Translations under genes and position numbers: made by a program
Origin: Bacteroidaceae bacterium
GTDB lineage: Bacteria > Bacteroidota > Bacteroidia > Bacteroidales > Bacteroidaceae
Length of the DNA stretch: 51,624 nucleotides
Assembly (NCBI GenBank): GCA_017547385.1
Contig: JAFYPU010000013.1
Location: 1-51,624, forward strand
Reading direction: 5' to 3'
Part shown: positions 19,846-29,254 of the stretch, piece by piece
How positions within the stretch are numbered: the first letter of the stretch is position 1
Layout: every line of letters starts with the position of its first letter
Notes under the pieces: model-generated
Database searches by the model: none
What the model was told of the DNA's origin: nothing
The model's input: only the letters and a program-made list of their open reading frames with translations

Positions 19846-22682
19846 GATTTTCGGGCAGATTGTTTGAGTTCTTCGGCCAGGAATAGGCTTGTGTAACCTT
19901 TTTCCGTAGCTGCCACCTCTTCCGGTGTACCGACGGCCACTACTTGTCCGCCGCCTCGACCGCCTTCCGGCCCCATGTCGATGAGGTAATCGGCCACCTT
20001 GATCACATCGAGGTTGTGCTCTATGACGATGACAGTGTTGCCCTTTTCGACCAAGCGTTGCAGCACGCCGAGCAGCACGCGGATGTCTTCAAAATGAAGT
20101 CCGGTGGTGGGTTCGTCAAGGATGTAGATGGTTTGTCCGGTGTCGCGCTTTGCAAGTTCGGTGGCGAGCTTCACGCGTTGACTCTCACCGCCCGAAAGGG
20201 TGGTGGAGGCCTGGCCGAGTTTGATATATCCGAGTCCCACGTCCTGCAGCACTTTTATCTTGTGCAGAATGGTAGGCACGTTCTCGAAAAATTCCACGGC
20301 TCGGTTGATGGTCATATCGAGCACGTCGGCAATGCTCTTTCCCTTGAAGCGCACCTCGAGCGTCTCGTGGTTGTATCTTTTCCCGTGGCACGTTTCGCAA
20401 GGAACGTAGACGTCGGGCAGAAAGTTCATTTCAATGGTTTTGTATCCGTTTCCCTTGCAGGTCTCACAGCGTCCTCCTTTCACGTTGAAGGAGAAGCGTC
20501 CCGGTTTGTAGCCTCGCATTTTGGCTTCGGGCAGGTTTACGAAAAGCGAACGGATGTCGGAGAACACCCCGGTGTAAGTGGCAGGATTGGAGCGCGGTGT
20601 GCGTCCCAGCGGACTTTGGTCCACGGCCACCACTTTGTCAATGTGTTCGATGCCCTCCACTTTCTCGTATTCCAGAGGCTCACGCAGGGAGCGATAGAAA
20701 TGCTGCGAGAGGATGGGCAAAAGGGTATCGTTGATGAGGGTGGACTTGCCACTGCCCGAAACGCCGGTAACGCAGATGAAAGTGCCCAAAGGGAAATCCA
20801 CACTGACGTTTTGCAGATTGTTGCCTTTGGTACCGCAGATGCGGAGTACTTGTCCGTTGCCCTTGCGACGCTCTTTGGGTATCTCAATGGCACGTCGGCC
20901 GTTCAGATAGTCGGCTGTGAGCGTTTCGGCTTGCAGCATTTCTTTGGGCGTGCCTTGAAACACCACTTCGCCGCCCAAGCGGCCGGCTTTCGGTCCCATA
21001 TCGACAACATAGTCGGAGGCCATCATCATATCTTTGTCGTGCTCCACCACCACCACCGTGTTGCCGGTGTCGCGCAATTCCTTGAGTGAGTTGATAAGTC
21101 TGACGTTGTCTCGTTGGTGCAGCCCGATGCTTGGTTCGTCAAGAATGTAGAGCACATTCACAAGTTGCGAGCCAATTTGTGTGGCCAAGCGGATGCGCTG
21201 ACTCTCACCGCCCGACAGCGTCATGGTGGAGCGTGAGAGCGAAAGATAATTCAGTCCTACGTCCAGCAGGAACTTGAGGCGCGTGCGCAGCTCTTTGAGA
21301 ATTTCGGTGGCCACGGCTTTGTTCTTGGGCGAAAGATGTGTTTCCACGCCGTCCAACCAATCGTAAAGCTCGGCAATGTCCATAGCGGCCAGTTCGGCAA
21401 TGTTTTTATCGTTGAAGCGATAGGAGAGTGCTTCCTTGTTGAGGCGTGTGCCATGACAGACAGGACAAGTGGCTGTGCACGAGAACTGCTCTGCCCACTT
21501 TTGGGCGGCAGCCGTCATTTCGTTGTCTGCCATTTGTCGGATGTATTTCACCAATCCCCCGAATTCCACCGAGTAATCGTCAGTGGTGTGAGCAATATCT
21601 GCCGGAATTTGCAGGCGGTCGGCCGAACCGTTGAATATCTCGTCCATGGCCTCTTCCGGAATGTCGCAGATGGGGGTGTCGAGGGTGCAATCATAGTGTC
21701 GGAGCACGGTCTCCACTTCCCAAAAGATAAGTGTGGAGCGATATTTCCCTAACGGTGCCAAGCCACCGGCGCGAATGCTGAGGCCGGCATCGGGTATCAC
21801 CTTGTCGCGGTCCATCATGCTGATATATCCCAAGCCTTTGCACTTAGGGCAAGCACCGCTCACCGAGTTGAAAGAAAAATTGTGCGGGGCAGGCTCGCGA
21901 TAGGAGAGGCCGGTGGTTGGGCACATCAGTTGCTTGCTGAAATAGCGGACCGTATTGTCGGTTGCGTCGAGCACGACCATCAATCCGTCGCCTTGTTCCA
22001 GAGATTTGTTAACGCTGCGCTTCAGACGTTCCTCGTCTTTCTCGCGTACCACCAGCTTGTCCACCACCACTTCGATGTCGTGGTTTTTGTATCGGTCCAC
22101 TTTCATGCCTTTCACCACCTCACGCATTTCGCCGTCCACGCGAACGGTGAGGAACCCCTTGCGTCTCACGTTGTCGAAGAGTTCCTTGTAGTGTCCCTTG
22201 CGGCTTTTCACGAGTGGCGACAGCAAATACACTTTGTGGTCGCCGTATTGCGAGAGGATGAGTTGCAGGATTTGTTCTTCCGTGTACTTCACCATGCGTT
22301 CGCCGGTGGCGTAGCTGTAAGCGTCGGCGGCTCTTGCATAGAGCAAGCGTAGGAAGTCGTATATCTCCGTAACTGTTCCCACGGTGGAACGTGGGTTTTT
22401 GTTGGTGGTTTTCTGTTCGATGCTGATCACGGGGCTGAGTCCGGTGATTTTATCCACATCGGGGCGTTCCAGGTTGTCGAGGAAGTTGCGGGCGTATGCA
22501 GAGAAGGTTTCGATATACCGGCGTTGGCCTTCGGCATAAAGTGTGTCGAAGGCCAATGAACTCTTGCCCGAGCCGCTCAAGCCCGTGATGACGTTCAGGC
22601 TGTGGCGTGGCAAAGTAACGTCCACATTCTTCAGGTTGTGGACGCGTGCTCCCAGTATTTCGATGTTCTTTTTCTCCGGCAT
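19842..22682 (-). CDS. uvrA: Excinuclease ABC subunit A
   Basis: A 946-residue damage-recognition ATPase of nucleotide excision repair, working with UvrB and UvrC. It has two ABC modules: Walker A GLSGSGKSS near residue 35 and GVSGSGKST near 650, each with its own LSGGESQR signature. The second zinc finger is intact (CETCKGNGY, then CETCHGKRYN). The first is not: residues 254-257 read CPTT where CPxC is usual, while the partner pair Cys278/Cys281 is kept with normal spacing. It starts 9 bases after the upstream surface-protein gene and overlaps ybaK. Confidence 0.95.
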   Translation of the reverse strand: MPEKKNIEILGARVHNLKNVDVTLPRHSLNVITGLSGSGKSSLAFDTLYAEGQRRYIETFSAYARNFLDNLERPDVDKITGLSPVISIEQKTTNKNPRSTVGTVTEIYDFLRLLYARAADAYSYATGERMVKYTEEQILQLILSQYGDHKVYLLSPLVKSRKGHYKELFDNVRRKGFLTVRVDGEMREVVKGMKVDRYKNHDIEVVVDKLVVREKDEERLKRSVNKSLEQGDGLMVVLDATDNTVRYFSKQLMCPTTGLSYREPAPHNFSFNSVSGACPKCKGLGYISMMDRDKVIPDAGLSIRAGGLAPLGKYRSTLIFWEVETVLRHYDCTLDTPICDIPEEAMDEIFNGSADRLQIPADIAHTTDDYSVEFGGLVKYIRQMADNEMTAAAQKWAEQFSCTATCPVCHGTRLNKEALSYRFNDKNIAELAAMDIAELYDWLDGVETHLSPKNKAVATEILKELRTRLKFLLDVGLNYLSLSRSTMTLSGGESQRIRLATQIGSQLVNVLYILDEPSIGLHQRDNVRLINSLKELRDTGNTVVVVEHDKDMMMASDYVVDMGPKAGRLGGEVVFQGTPKEMLQAETLTADYLNGRRAIEIPKERRKGNGQVLRICGTKGNNLQNVSVDFPLGTFICVTGVSGSGKSTLINDTLLPILSQHFYRSLREPLEYEKVEGIEHIDKVVAVDQSPLGRTPRSNPATYTGVFSDIRSLFVNLPEAKMRGYKPGRFSFNVKGGRCETCKGNGYKTIEMNFLPDVYVPCETCHGKRYNHETLEVRFKGKSIADVLDMTINRAVEFFENVPTILHKIKVLQDVGLGYIKLGQASTTLSGGESQRVKLATELAKRDTGQTIYILDEPTTGLHFEDIRVLLGVLQRLVEKGNTVIVIEHNLDVIKVADYLIDMGPEGGRGGGQVVAVGTPEEVAATEKGYTSLFLAEELKQSARKS

Positions 22683-22691
22683 GTCTGATGC

Positions 22692-23423
22692 TTATGGGGT
22701 TGCCCCTCCCGGGTTTTCGTCGTAGCGACGCAGCAGGTTGATGGTTTTCTTGATGTCATACACTTTCCCATCTGCACCGCGTGCTTGGATGCGCAGGAAG
22801 TATGCTCCGTCGGGTGCTTCGTTGTCGCCGTCGTTCCCGTCCCAGCCTTCAGCAATATCGTTCCATCTGAAGAGGCGTTTGCCCCAGCGATTGAACACGG
22901 TGGCTTCAAAGGAAACAATGCTCTGATAGCCCTCTTTCACCTTGAACACATCGTTGATGCCGTCGCCGTTGGGCGTGAAAGCATTGGGCACTTCGAGTTT
23001 TGATTCGCTGATGGCAATGGTGAATGGACTGTCCATCGCAAACTCCAGGGTGTCGGTGCCTTGCACGAAACTTATCAGCACCTCCACGGTGTAGCTGCCC
23101 GACTTTGTGAAAGTGTATTCGGTGTCGGCATCATAGCGCACAATGGTCTCCTCGCCACCCACAGGGTCGGCCTGACGCACAATGCGCCATTCGTACAAGG
23201 GTGTGTATTGTCCCAAGTCCTGCACGTTGCTGCAAAAGCGTGCTCGCAAAGGGGCAGAACCGTCGAAACCGGTAACATCCTCCTCTGTGCCGTCTGCCGC
23301 CACGATGGTCATGGTGGGGGAGGCCGAAGGGTAAGCATTCTGAGCATGTGCTTCTCTGCAGAAGATGCATCCTGTGAGAATGCCGACCATCAGCAGCATT
23401 ATTTTGAGTGCCTTCTTATCCAT
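22692..23423 (-). CDS. Surface protein with gliding-motility (CHU_C type B) sorting domain
   Basis: A 243-residue exported protein. I start at ATG 23423 (MDKKALKIMLLMVG), 16 bases below a good promoter. The leader ends either at AHAQ or, as LTGC at residues 16-19 could be a lipobox, as a lipoprotein. A PKD-like beta region covers about 30-140 (YTFTKSGSYTVEVLISF). Residues 150-235 are the CHU_C domain: VPNAFTPNGDGINDVFKV, VFNRWGKRLF, WDGNDGDNEAPDGAYFLRIQA. In Bacteroidetes this domain directs type IX secretion. It is the first gene of the run into uvrA, an odd partner for a repair gene. Confidence 0.88.
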   Translation of the reverse strand: MDKKALKIMLLMVGILTGCIFCREAHAQNAYPSASPTMTIVAADGTEEDVTGFDGSAPLRARFCSNVQDLGQYTPLYEWRIVRQADPVGGEETIVRYDADTEYTFTKSGSYTVEVLISFVQGTDTLEFAMDSPFTIAISESKLEVPNAFTPNGDGINDVFKVKEGYQSIVSFEATVFNRWGKRLFRWNDIAEGWDGNDGDNEAPDGAYFLRIQARGADGKVYDIKKTINLLRRYDENPGGATP

Positions 23424-23439
23424 ATTACATATTTGTTGG

Positions 23440-23471
23440 CAAAGATAGTGCAAGGCGAGCGGAATGCCAAA
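23440..23471 (-). promoter_or_regulatory. Promoter of the surface protein-uvrA-ybaK-transporter unit
   Basis: On the minus strand TTTG (23468-23471), 20 bases, then TATCTTTG (23440-23447) is a full match to the Bacteroidetes consensus. It is part of the first foldback repeat unit. The predicted leader is only about 10 bases. Confidence 0.8.
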
Positions 23472-23690
23472 TTTATTTGAGCATTCCCGAGCTGCAGCCT
23501 ATCTTGGGCGCAGCCAAAGTGTGCAAGGCGAGCGGAATGCCAAATTTATTTGAGCATTCCCGAGCCGCCGCCTATCTTGGGCGCAGCCAAAGTGTGCAAG
23601 GCGAGCGGAAAGCCAAATTTATTTGAGCATTCCCGAGCCGCCGCCTATCTTGGGCGCAGCCAATTTTATCCAAAGATAGTGCAACGCGCG
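23440..23690. repeat. 73 bp tandem foldback repeats, three copies
   Basis: GTGCAAGGCGAGCGG begins units at 23448, 23521 and 23594, an exact 73 bp period. Each unit folds back: GGAATGC pairs with GCATTCC, and GGCGAGCG with the CGAGCCGCC block. In copy one AAGATAG (23442-23448) is matched by CTATCTT (23499-23505). Copies two and three read AAAGTGT at the box, so only the gene-proximal copy keeps the promoter. A further CAAAGATA lies at 23671. Confidence 0.85.
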
Positions 23691-23724
23691 TGAGTTTGTT
23701 TTCTGTTTTATATGTGCTTCATAC

Positions 23725-24047
23725 CCCTCCGCCCTGACGGGCACCTCCCCTACTTTAGGTGAGGAGCGCCGTCCGGCTTGTCCGTACGCTGGGGCAGGGT
23801 GGTTGGGGCTGTAAGTCAGGAAACTCAGTGTGCGGACAGCCCGGATGGAGCTGTCCCCCTGAGGTAGGGGGACGAGCGTAGCGGAGGGGGTATGAGCAAT
23901 TGTGTTTTGTCTGTATTTATGCTTCATACCCCTCCGCCCTGTCGGGCACCTCCCCTATCTTATGGGAGGAGCGCCGTCCGGTTTGCCCGTTCCCTGGGGT
24001 GAACCAGCAGGAATTGCCTGGATGGAGGTGTCCCCTTAAACTTAAAG
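23725..24047. repeat. Dispersed CCCCTCCGCC element, two copies
   Basis: Copy one (23725-23897) opens TTCATACCCCTCCGCC and closes GCGGAGGGGGTATGAG, its own inverted end; inside are hairpins with CTCCCC and GTCCCCCT cores. Copy two (23924-24047) is shorter and diverged. The same element occurs in the same orientation at 27866-28380 and, more degenerate, at 47627-47838. No reading frame is supported in it. Confidence 0.8.
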
Positions 24048-24095
24048 TAACCGAGCAGTTCCTCCGAATAGTCTCCTTTGCAGAGCATATATAAG

Positions 24096-24128
24096 AAAAA
24101 GCCGCCCCACAATTGTGGAGCGGCCTTT
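24096..24128 (-). terminator. Terminator of the 1149-residue surface protein gene
   Basis: AAAGCCG pairs with CGGCCTTT, with an inner CCAC/GTGG. A TTTTTCTT tract follows on the minus strand, 31 bases past the stop codon. Confidence 0.8.
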
Positions 24129-24158
24129 GATATAGGGTTTATGTTTCTTGCGAAGTGC

Positions 24159-27100
24159 TTACTTCACGAGAACCTTCTTACCACCGATGATGTAGAGACC
24201 GGCGGGGAGGTTGCGAGTGGCAACACCACCCTTCACGTTGCTGCGGAGGCGTACACCAGAAATAGTGTAAACGTCAACAGTAGCGATGGGGTTGATTTCG
24301 AGGCTGCCGATAGCAACTTCAGAAGGCAATGTGCCATCGATCTTGAAGCTAACTTCACCTGTAGGAGCATCGAGGGCGGGAGCATACTTGAAGTAACCGG
24401 TGTTAGCGCTTACAGTAGTAGCAGCGTCCTTCATGCGGATCTTTGCGGTGCTGAGGATAGCGATGTCCTTCACAGTAACTGTGTCGACAACACCCATCAA
24501 ACCATTTACTTCGAACGGAGTGTAGTTATAAACGATTTCTTCGGGGCTTGTAGCTTCGAGGAAGAAGTTTTCAGTGTAGCTTTCCTTGTCGGGAGTGGGA
24601 ACGTAGATCACGGGAGTACCGGCCTTGATAGTCTCGTCAGTGTTTTCAACGAGGTAGAGTTGACCGTCCTTCTGACCTTCAACGTTGTAGAATGCACCGC
24701 TGGCGAGGTAAGGCATTACGTCGATAGGCAATGTGAGCACGCGAGCTTCTTCGTAGAAGTCGTAAACATAACCCACAGGCATTTCAGTTTCGATGAACCT
24801 GAAGGCTGAGTTGTCAGCACCTTCTGCAGTGTTCCAAGTAACCATGTTACCTACGCCGTTGCCGTTGGGCTGTGCGTTGAGGTATACACCGTCAGTCATC
24901 ACAACGTTGAAAGCACCTGCCAAGCCGGGAGCGCCGCGGAGCACGAAGCTGTCGGGTTCGGCCACTTGCTTAACAGCAGCATTGTTTTCCATGGGGTTAG
25001 CCATGTAGAGACCGGTTGCGAGGTTGCGGAGGCTTACAGAACCATCTTCGTTCTTGATAACAGTCCACATAGCATCGAGGCGAGATTCCATGTTGCCATC
25101 GTAAACACCATTGTTTTGGTCTTCTTCGCCTTCGGGCAGAGTGTAGTAACCGTGCTTGATGTTCACGTTAGTGCCGCTACCATTAGCGAAGAGGCGGTGG
25201 AAACCGGATTTGCCTTCAGAAGCACTTTCGATGTAGTAGATAGCATCCTGAGCGGGGATAGCGAGTGAGTTGTTGAACGCAGTGATGGCAGCGCGGAGCT
25301 GTTCCTTGAGCGGGTTGATTTCGTCAAGGCTCATCACGGTCTTCACCTGCGGAGTAACTTCGTCGATCACAGCTTGGAGAGCGTCAACAGCTGATTGCGG
25401 ATAGTAACCGAGTTCGTCACCGATAGCAGCGTTGTCAACGAGTTCCTGAGCTTGAGTGAGGAGGTTAGTGAGAACTGTGGGATCGGGATAGTTTTCTACC
25501 CATGCTTCGTAAGCAGCTTCCAATTCGTCCATAGTGGCCTGAGTGGCAGCGTTGTTGGCGAGTTCACCCTGAGCCTTAGCGATGGCAGCGAGCAAGTTGT
25601 TCACGATTTCTTCGGGGATAGCAGCGAGTGTAGAGTTAACTGCATCGTATTGAGCAGGATAGATGCGGAGCTCAGAGAGGTACCAGAAGGGATAACCTGA
25701 AGTGAGCTGCTGCTTGCCGGTCTTCTTCACAACCATGCGGATGTAGCGGTAGGGCTTGCTCAGCTCGATACCGGCGATACCTGCGTAGTTGTCCTTAGCA
25801 CCGCTTGCGTATTCCACAGTGTAAGTGTAAGTGAGGTTGAAGAGACCTTCGCTTTCCCAAGTACCGGTGGTGAGGTCGGCCATGTCGGCGTCGTTGCAAC
25901 CGAGGATTTCAACCTGCTGAGGAGCACCGTGGCTGTCGGCGAGGTCGCGCTTAGCATACTTCATGGCGAAGCAGCTGAGTTCTTCACCGAGGTCGAACTG
26001 CATGTTGTGCCAGTCGTTGGGCTCGGGAACTGTAGACCACATAGAGTGATAGAATGTGCCGAAGTCGCCATCGAGCAATGCATCGATAGAACCTTCAGTG
26101 GGTTCAGTGGCGTTAGAGGCAATCTGAGTAGCGTCGTAGATGAGACCGGGATCGTCGAAGTTGCCATCAGCAGTAGCATCGCTGGTGTAGCTGCGTGAAC
26201 CCTTGTAAGCTGCCTGAGCGTCAGAAACGAGAGCAGCCATTTCGTCGTTGCGCATAGCTTGTTCCACTTCGCCACGGAGAGCTTCGAGATCAGCTTCGTC
26301 AACAGTTACAACCTGCCACAATGAAGCGGGAGCAGTGGCGTACCAGTAAACGAGGCTCTTACCTGCCACCTGAGTGTGCATGGTGAAAGTGCTGGGGTTG
26401 CTGGGGTTGGCAATGTTGAAGTAACCGGCCAGGTTTTCTTCGTTGTTTGTGTTATAAGTAACGTAGTAACCGAAGGGCTCGTCTACCTGAGGCAATACCT
26501 GAGACAAACCACTCTGACCGCCGATGTACTTACCGGTCTTGTAGTTCTTGAGGTAGTAGATGTTGGGATCTTCTTCGCTCTGGATGAGCTGCCATACGTA
26601 AGCGGCAGTTTCCACTGTGGGAGCTTCGGGCAGTTCAGTGTAGTTCCAGTAAACACCGGCATCGCTGGCATAGATAGCAGCAGCGTGGCCGTCTGTACGC
26701 CAGTTCACGAAGTAGTAGTAACCCGGGCCGATAGGCTTAACGCTGGCGATGAGGGCGTCGTAAGCAGCGATGAGGGCTTCACCGGCAGCGCGGCAAGCAG
26801 CATCGTCAGTGCTTTCGTTCACCATGAGGTCATAGCAAGCATTGTAAGCATCGTTGCAAGCGTCGAGGAGAGCCTGGTCGCACTGACCGGGGTTTTCACC
26901 GGGAGCATAAGCATCGTAGCTGAAACCGTTGGGGAAGTATTCGGCCAGCAAAGAAGAAATCCATTCGGCACCCTTAGCTTCGTAAACGGGAACCACCTTC
27001 CACGCGTTGGTGTCGATGTAGCTCCAGAATGCGGGAGAGTTGCCACCCCACCAACCTGCGAAGTAGGTGTAAGTGTCGGGGTCGTCGTAGTTGAAGTCTT

Positions 27101-27608
27101 CAGAGGGGAACACCCATACATCATCACCCATGGGGCAGGTGCTGACATACTTAGTGAAACCATTTGCCCACAATTCTTCGAAAGTGAGTTCAACGATTTC
27201 GTCCTTAGCCACCCAGTCGGCCTTGCCGGCAGTGAAGCGGTAAGCTTCTTCTGCATCTGTGGTGAACTTCACACCTTCGTCGTTCTGGAGGTACTTGCCG
27301 TCGGTGTTGCGCTTCAGCATGTAAACGGTTTCACCTTCAGCGTTTTCGCCTACCACTTCGAACACGAAGAGACAAGAGTCTGTGATGGCAGCGCTCTTAC
27401 CTGCATTGCAGAGGTATTGGCCTTCTGAACCATCGCTGTTAGAACAAAGCAAAGCATAGGGAGTGCCGGGCACGATGGCCTGCACGTTGGGAGTACCGGC
27501 AGTGATATCACCACCCTGGTAGTCCGGCTTCCAATACTGCGCTTGAACTGCTGTGGCACCGGTGATCATGAGAACAACCGCTGCCAAAAGATTGTAAATC
27601 TTTTTCAT
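24159..27608 (-). CDS. Large secreted discoidin-domain surface protein
   Basis: A 1149-residue secreted protein of unknown function. The signal peptide MKKIYNLLAAVVLMITGATA ends near VQAQ. Three ricin-like stretches can be read at about 50-115, 295-365 and 785-890 (YYLKNYKTGKYIGG, SLRNLATGLYMANP). An F5/8 type C (discoidin) domain lies at about 466-660 (FDLGEELSCFAMKYAKR, then PYRYIRMVVKKTG). Helical segments around 690-780 resemble FIVAR modules. The last 35 residues (ISGVRLRSNVKGG, then LPAGLYIIGGKKVLVK) are a sorting tail. No catalytic motif is visible, so it may be an adhesin or glycan-binding protein. It resembles the M60 protein in build but lacks the peptidase. Repeat blocks on both sides suggest a movable cassette. 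Confidence 0.85.
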   Translation of the reverse strand: MKKIYNLLAAVVLMITGATAVQAQYWKPDYQGGDITAGTPNVQAIVPGTPYALLCSNSDGSEGQYLCNAGKSAAITDSCLFVFEVVGENAEGETVYMLKRNTDGKYLQNDEGVKFTTDAEEAYRFTAGKADWVAKDEIVELTFEELWANGFTKYVSTCPMGDDVWVFPSEDFNYDDPDTYTYFAGWWGGNSPAFWSYIDTNAWKVVPVYEAKGAEWISSLLAEYFPNGFSYDAYAPGENPGQCDQALLDACNDAYNACYDLMVNESTDDAACRAAGEALIAAYDALIASVKPIGPGYYYFVNWRTDGHAAAIYASDAGVYWNYTELPEAPTVETAAYVWQLIQSEEDPNIYYLKNYKTGKYIGGQSGLSQVLPQVDEPFGYYVTYNTNNEENLAGYFNIANPSNPSTFTMHTQVAGKSLVYWYATAPASLWQVVTVDEADLEALRGEVEQAMRNDEMAALVSDAQAAYKGSRSYTSDATADGNFDDPGLIYDATQIASNATEPTEGSIDALLDGDFGTFYHSMWSTVPEPNDWHNMQFDLGEELSCFAMKYAKRDLADSHGAPQQVEILGCNDADMADLTTGTWESEGLFNLTYTYTVEYASGAKDNYAGIAGIELSKPYRYIRMVVKKTGKQQLTSGYPFWYLSELRIYPAQYDAVNSTLAAIPEEIVNNLLAAIAKAQGELANNAATQATMDELEAAYEAWVENYPDPTVLTNLLTQAQELVDNAAIGDELGYYPQSAVDALQAVIDEVTPQVKTVMSLDEINPLKEQLRAAITAFNNSLAIPAQDAIYYIESASEGKSGFHRLFANGSGTNVNIKHGYYTLPEGEEDQNNGVYDGNMESRLDAMWTVIKNEDGSVSLRNLATGLYMANPMENNAAVKQVAEPDSFVLRGAPGLAGAFNVVMTDGVYLNAQPNGNGVGNMVTWNTAEGADNSAFRFIETEMPVGYVYDFYEEARVLTLPIDVMPYLASGAFYNVEGQKDGQLYLVENTDETIKAGTPVIYVPTPDKESYTENFFLEATSPEEIVYNYTPFEVNGLMGVVDTVTVKDIAILSTAKIRMKDAATTVSANTGYFKYAPALDAPTGEVSFKIDGTLPSEVAIGSLEINPIATVDVYTISGVRLRSNVKGGVATRNLPAGLYIIGGKKVLVK

Positions 27609-27651
27609 TGAGCATTAAGATTTAGTTAAACAAAAGATATTTTCACGGGGA

Positions 27652-27682
27652 CAAAGATAAATACAAATTCTTATCATGCAAA
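27652..27682 (-). promoter_or_regulatory. Promoter of the 1149-residue surface protein
   Basis: On the minus strand TTTG (27679-27682), 19 bases, then TATCTTTG (27652-27659), 43 bases before the start codon. Confidence 0.75.
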
Positions 27683-27783
27683 GGTTTGAAAGAAAAAATG
27701 CCACAGCCTCTCTCGCTTGTAACCTTTTTTTAGAAGTTTGCCTCAATTGCAGGCGGCATCTGCTCTGCGCTTCGGCGCAAATT

Positions 27784-27840
27784 CTGCAGTGCTTGCGCGA
27801 TTTTCCGGAAGCACTGCAGAAAATTCTAAACGCCTTGCAG
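27784..27840. repeat. REP-like repeat with GCAGTGCTTGC core
   Basis: CTGCAGTGCTTGC and GGAAGCACTGCAG face each other around GCGATTTTCC, followed by AAAATTCTAAACGCC, which is also found in the palindrome at 41269-41319. Confidence 0.7.
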
Positions 27841-27865
27841 ATTTTTGGGTGTTGTGCGGTTGGTT

Positions 27866-28380
27866 TCATACCCCTCCGCCCTGACGGGCACCTTCCCTAC
27901 TTTAGGTGAGGAGTGCCGTCCGGCTTGTCTGTACGCCGGGGCAGGGTGGCGTAAGTAATCCGAATGGAACTGTCCCCCTAAGTTAGGGGGACGAGCGAAG
28001 CGGAGGGGGTATGAGCAAGTGTGTTTTGTCTGTATTTATGCTTCATACCCCTCCGCCCTGTCGGGCACCTCCCCTATTTTAGGTGAGGAGCGCCGTCCGG
28101 TTTGTCCGTACGCCGGGGCAGGGTGATTGGGAAGTAAGTCAGGGAACCAGCATGCGGGCATCCCGGATGGAGCTGTGAGTTAGAGAAACGCATGTGCGGA
28201 CAGTCCGGACGGAGCTGTCCCCCTAAGGTAGGGGGACGAGCGTAGCGGAGGGGGTATGAGCAAGTGTGTTTTGTCTGTATATGTGTTTTATACCCCTCCG
28301 CCCTGTCGGGCACCTCCCCTACTTTAGGTGAGGAGCGCCGTCCGGCTTGCCCGTACGCCGGGGCAGGCATGTGTGGTTGT
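27866..28380. repeat. Dispersed CCCCTCCGCC element, three copies
   Basis: Copies at 27866-28013, 28043-28260 and 28287-28380, all oriented as at 23725. The first two close with GCGGAGGGGGTATGAG; the third breaks off about 115 bases before sufC. The units share GACGGGCACCT or GTCGGGCACCT and GCCGTCCGG blocks. Together with the block at 23725-24047 they frame the surface protein gene as direct repeats. Confidence 0.8.
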
Positions 28381-28421
28381 AAGTCTGAGCGCACGCTGCG
28401 CTGACATAAAAAAACAAGCAC

Positions 28422-28454
28422 TTGCGCATATCCCGTGAGAAATATGTAACTTCG
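28422..28454 (+). promoter_or_regulatory. Possible promoter of the suf genes
   Basis: TTG (28422-28424), 22 bases, then TAACTTCG (28447-28454), one base off the -7 consensus, 42 bases before sufC. Confidence 0.45.
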
Positions 28455-28496
28455 CCGCGAAATCACATATACATATAATATATATAAGACAAAGAT

Positions 28497-29249
28497 ATGC
28501 TTGAAATACGCAATCTTCATGCCTCTGTGGAAGGCAAAGAAATACTTCGCGGTGTTAATCTCAGCATCGGCGATGGCGAAGTGCACGTGCTGATGGGTCC
28601 CAACGGTTCGGGCAAGAGCACGCTCAGCCATGTGTTGGTGGGTAATCCCAAATACACCGTAACGGAAGGCACGGTGCAATTTAATGGCAAGGATTTGTTG
28701 GCACTTTCGCCTGAAGACCGCTCACACGAAGGCATCTTCATGTCGTTTCAGGCTCCCGTGGAGATTCCTGGTGTCTCGATGACCAACTTCATGCGTGCCG
28801 CAGTGAATGCCAAGCGCAAGTACTTCCAGCAAGAGCCGGTGGGAGCCTCCGACTTCTTAAAGCTGTTGCGCGAGAAGCGTCAACTCGTGGGGCTGGATGC
28901 CCACTTCATGAGCCGCGGTGTGAACGAAGGGTTCAGCGGTGGTGAGCGCAAGCGCAACGAGATATTTCAGATGGCGGTGCTCGAACCTTGCTTCAGTATT
29001 CTTGATGAAACGGACTCGGGCTTGGATGTCGATGCCTTGCGCATCGTTGCCGAAGGATTTAACAAACTTCGCACCGAACGCACCAGCGCCATGGTGATTA
29101 CGCACTATCAACGCATGCTCGACTATCTGAAGCCCGACTTCGTGCATGTGCTGGTGAATGGTCGCATTGTGAAAAGCGGCGATGCCTCGTTGGGATATGC
29201 CATTGAGGAGCGCGGCTTCGACTGGATTAAAGAAGAAATTAAAGACTGA
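28497..29249 (+). CDS. sufC: Fe-S cluster assembly ATPase SufC
   Basis: A 250-residue ABC ATPase that drives the SufBCD scaffold on which iron-sulfur clusters are built. Walker A is GPNGSGKST (39-47), the signature region FSGGERKRNE, and Walker B with its Suf-type DETDSGLD. Length and sequence are normal. It starts the gene run here; the usual Bacteroidetes order puts sufB directly upstream, but that space is filled by dispersed repeats. sufD follows 5 bases after the stop. Confidence 0.95.
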   Translation: MLEIRNLHASVEGKEILRGVNLSIGDGEVHVLMGPNGSGKSTLSHVLVGNPKYTVTEGTVQFNGKDLLALSPEDRSHEGIFMSFQAPVEIPGVSMTNFMRAAVNAKRKYFQQEPVGASDFLKLLREKRQLVGLDAHFMSRGVNEGFSGGERKRNEIFQMAVLEPCFSILDETDSGLDVDALRIVAEGFNKLRTERTSAMVITHYQRMLDYLKPDFVHVLVNGRIVKSGDASLGYAIEERGFDWIKEEIKD

Positions 29250-29254
29250 CATCC

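Noticed and set aside
23440-23690. CRISPR array
   Set aside because: The 73 bp units are contiguous, with no unique spacers, and no cas gene is present.
28074-28679. 201-residue minus-strand frame before and into sufC
   Set aside because: It reads through the dispersed repeats and the start of sufC.
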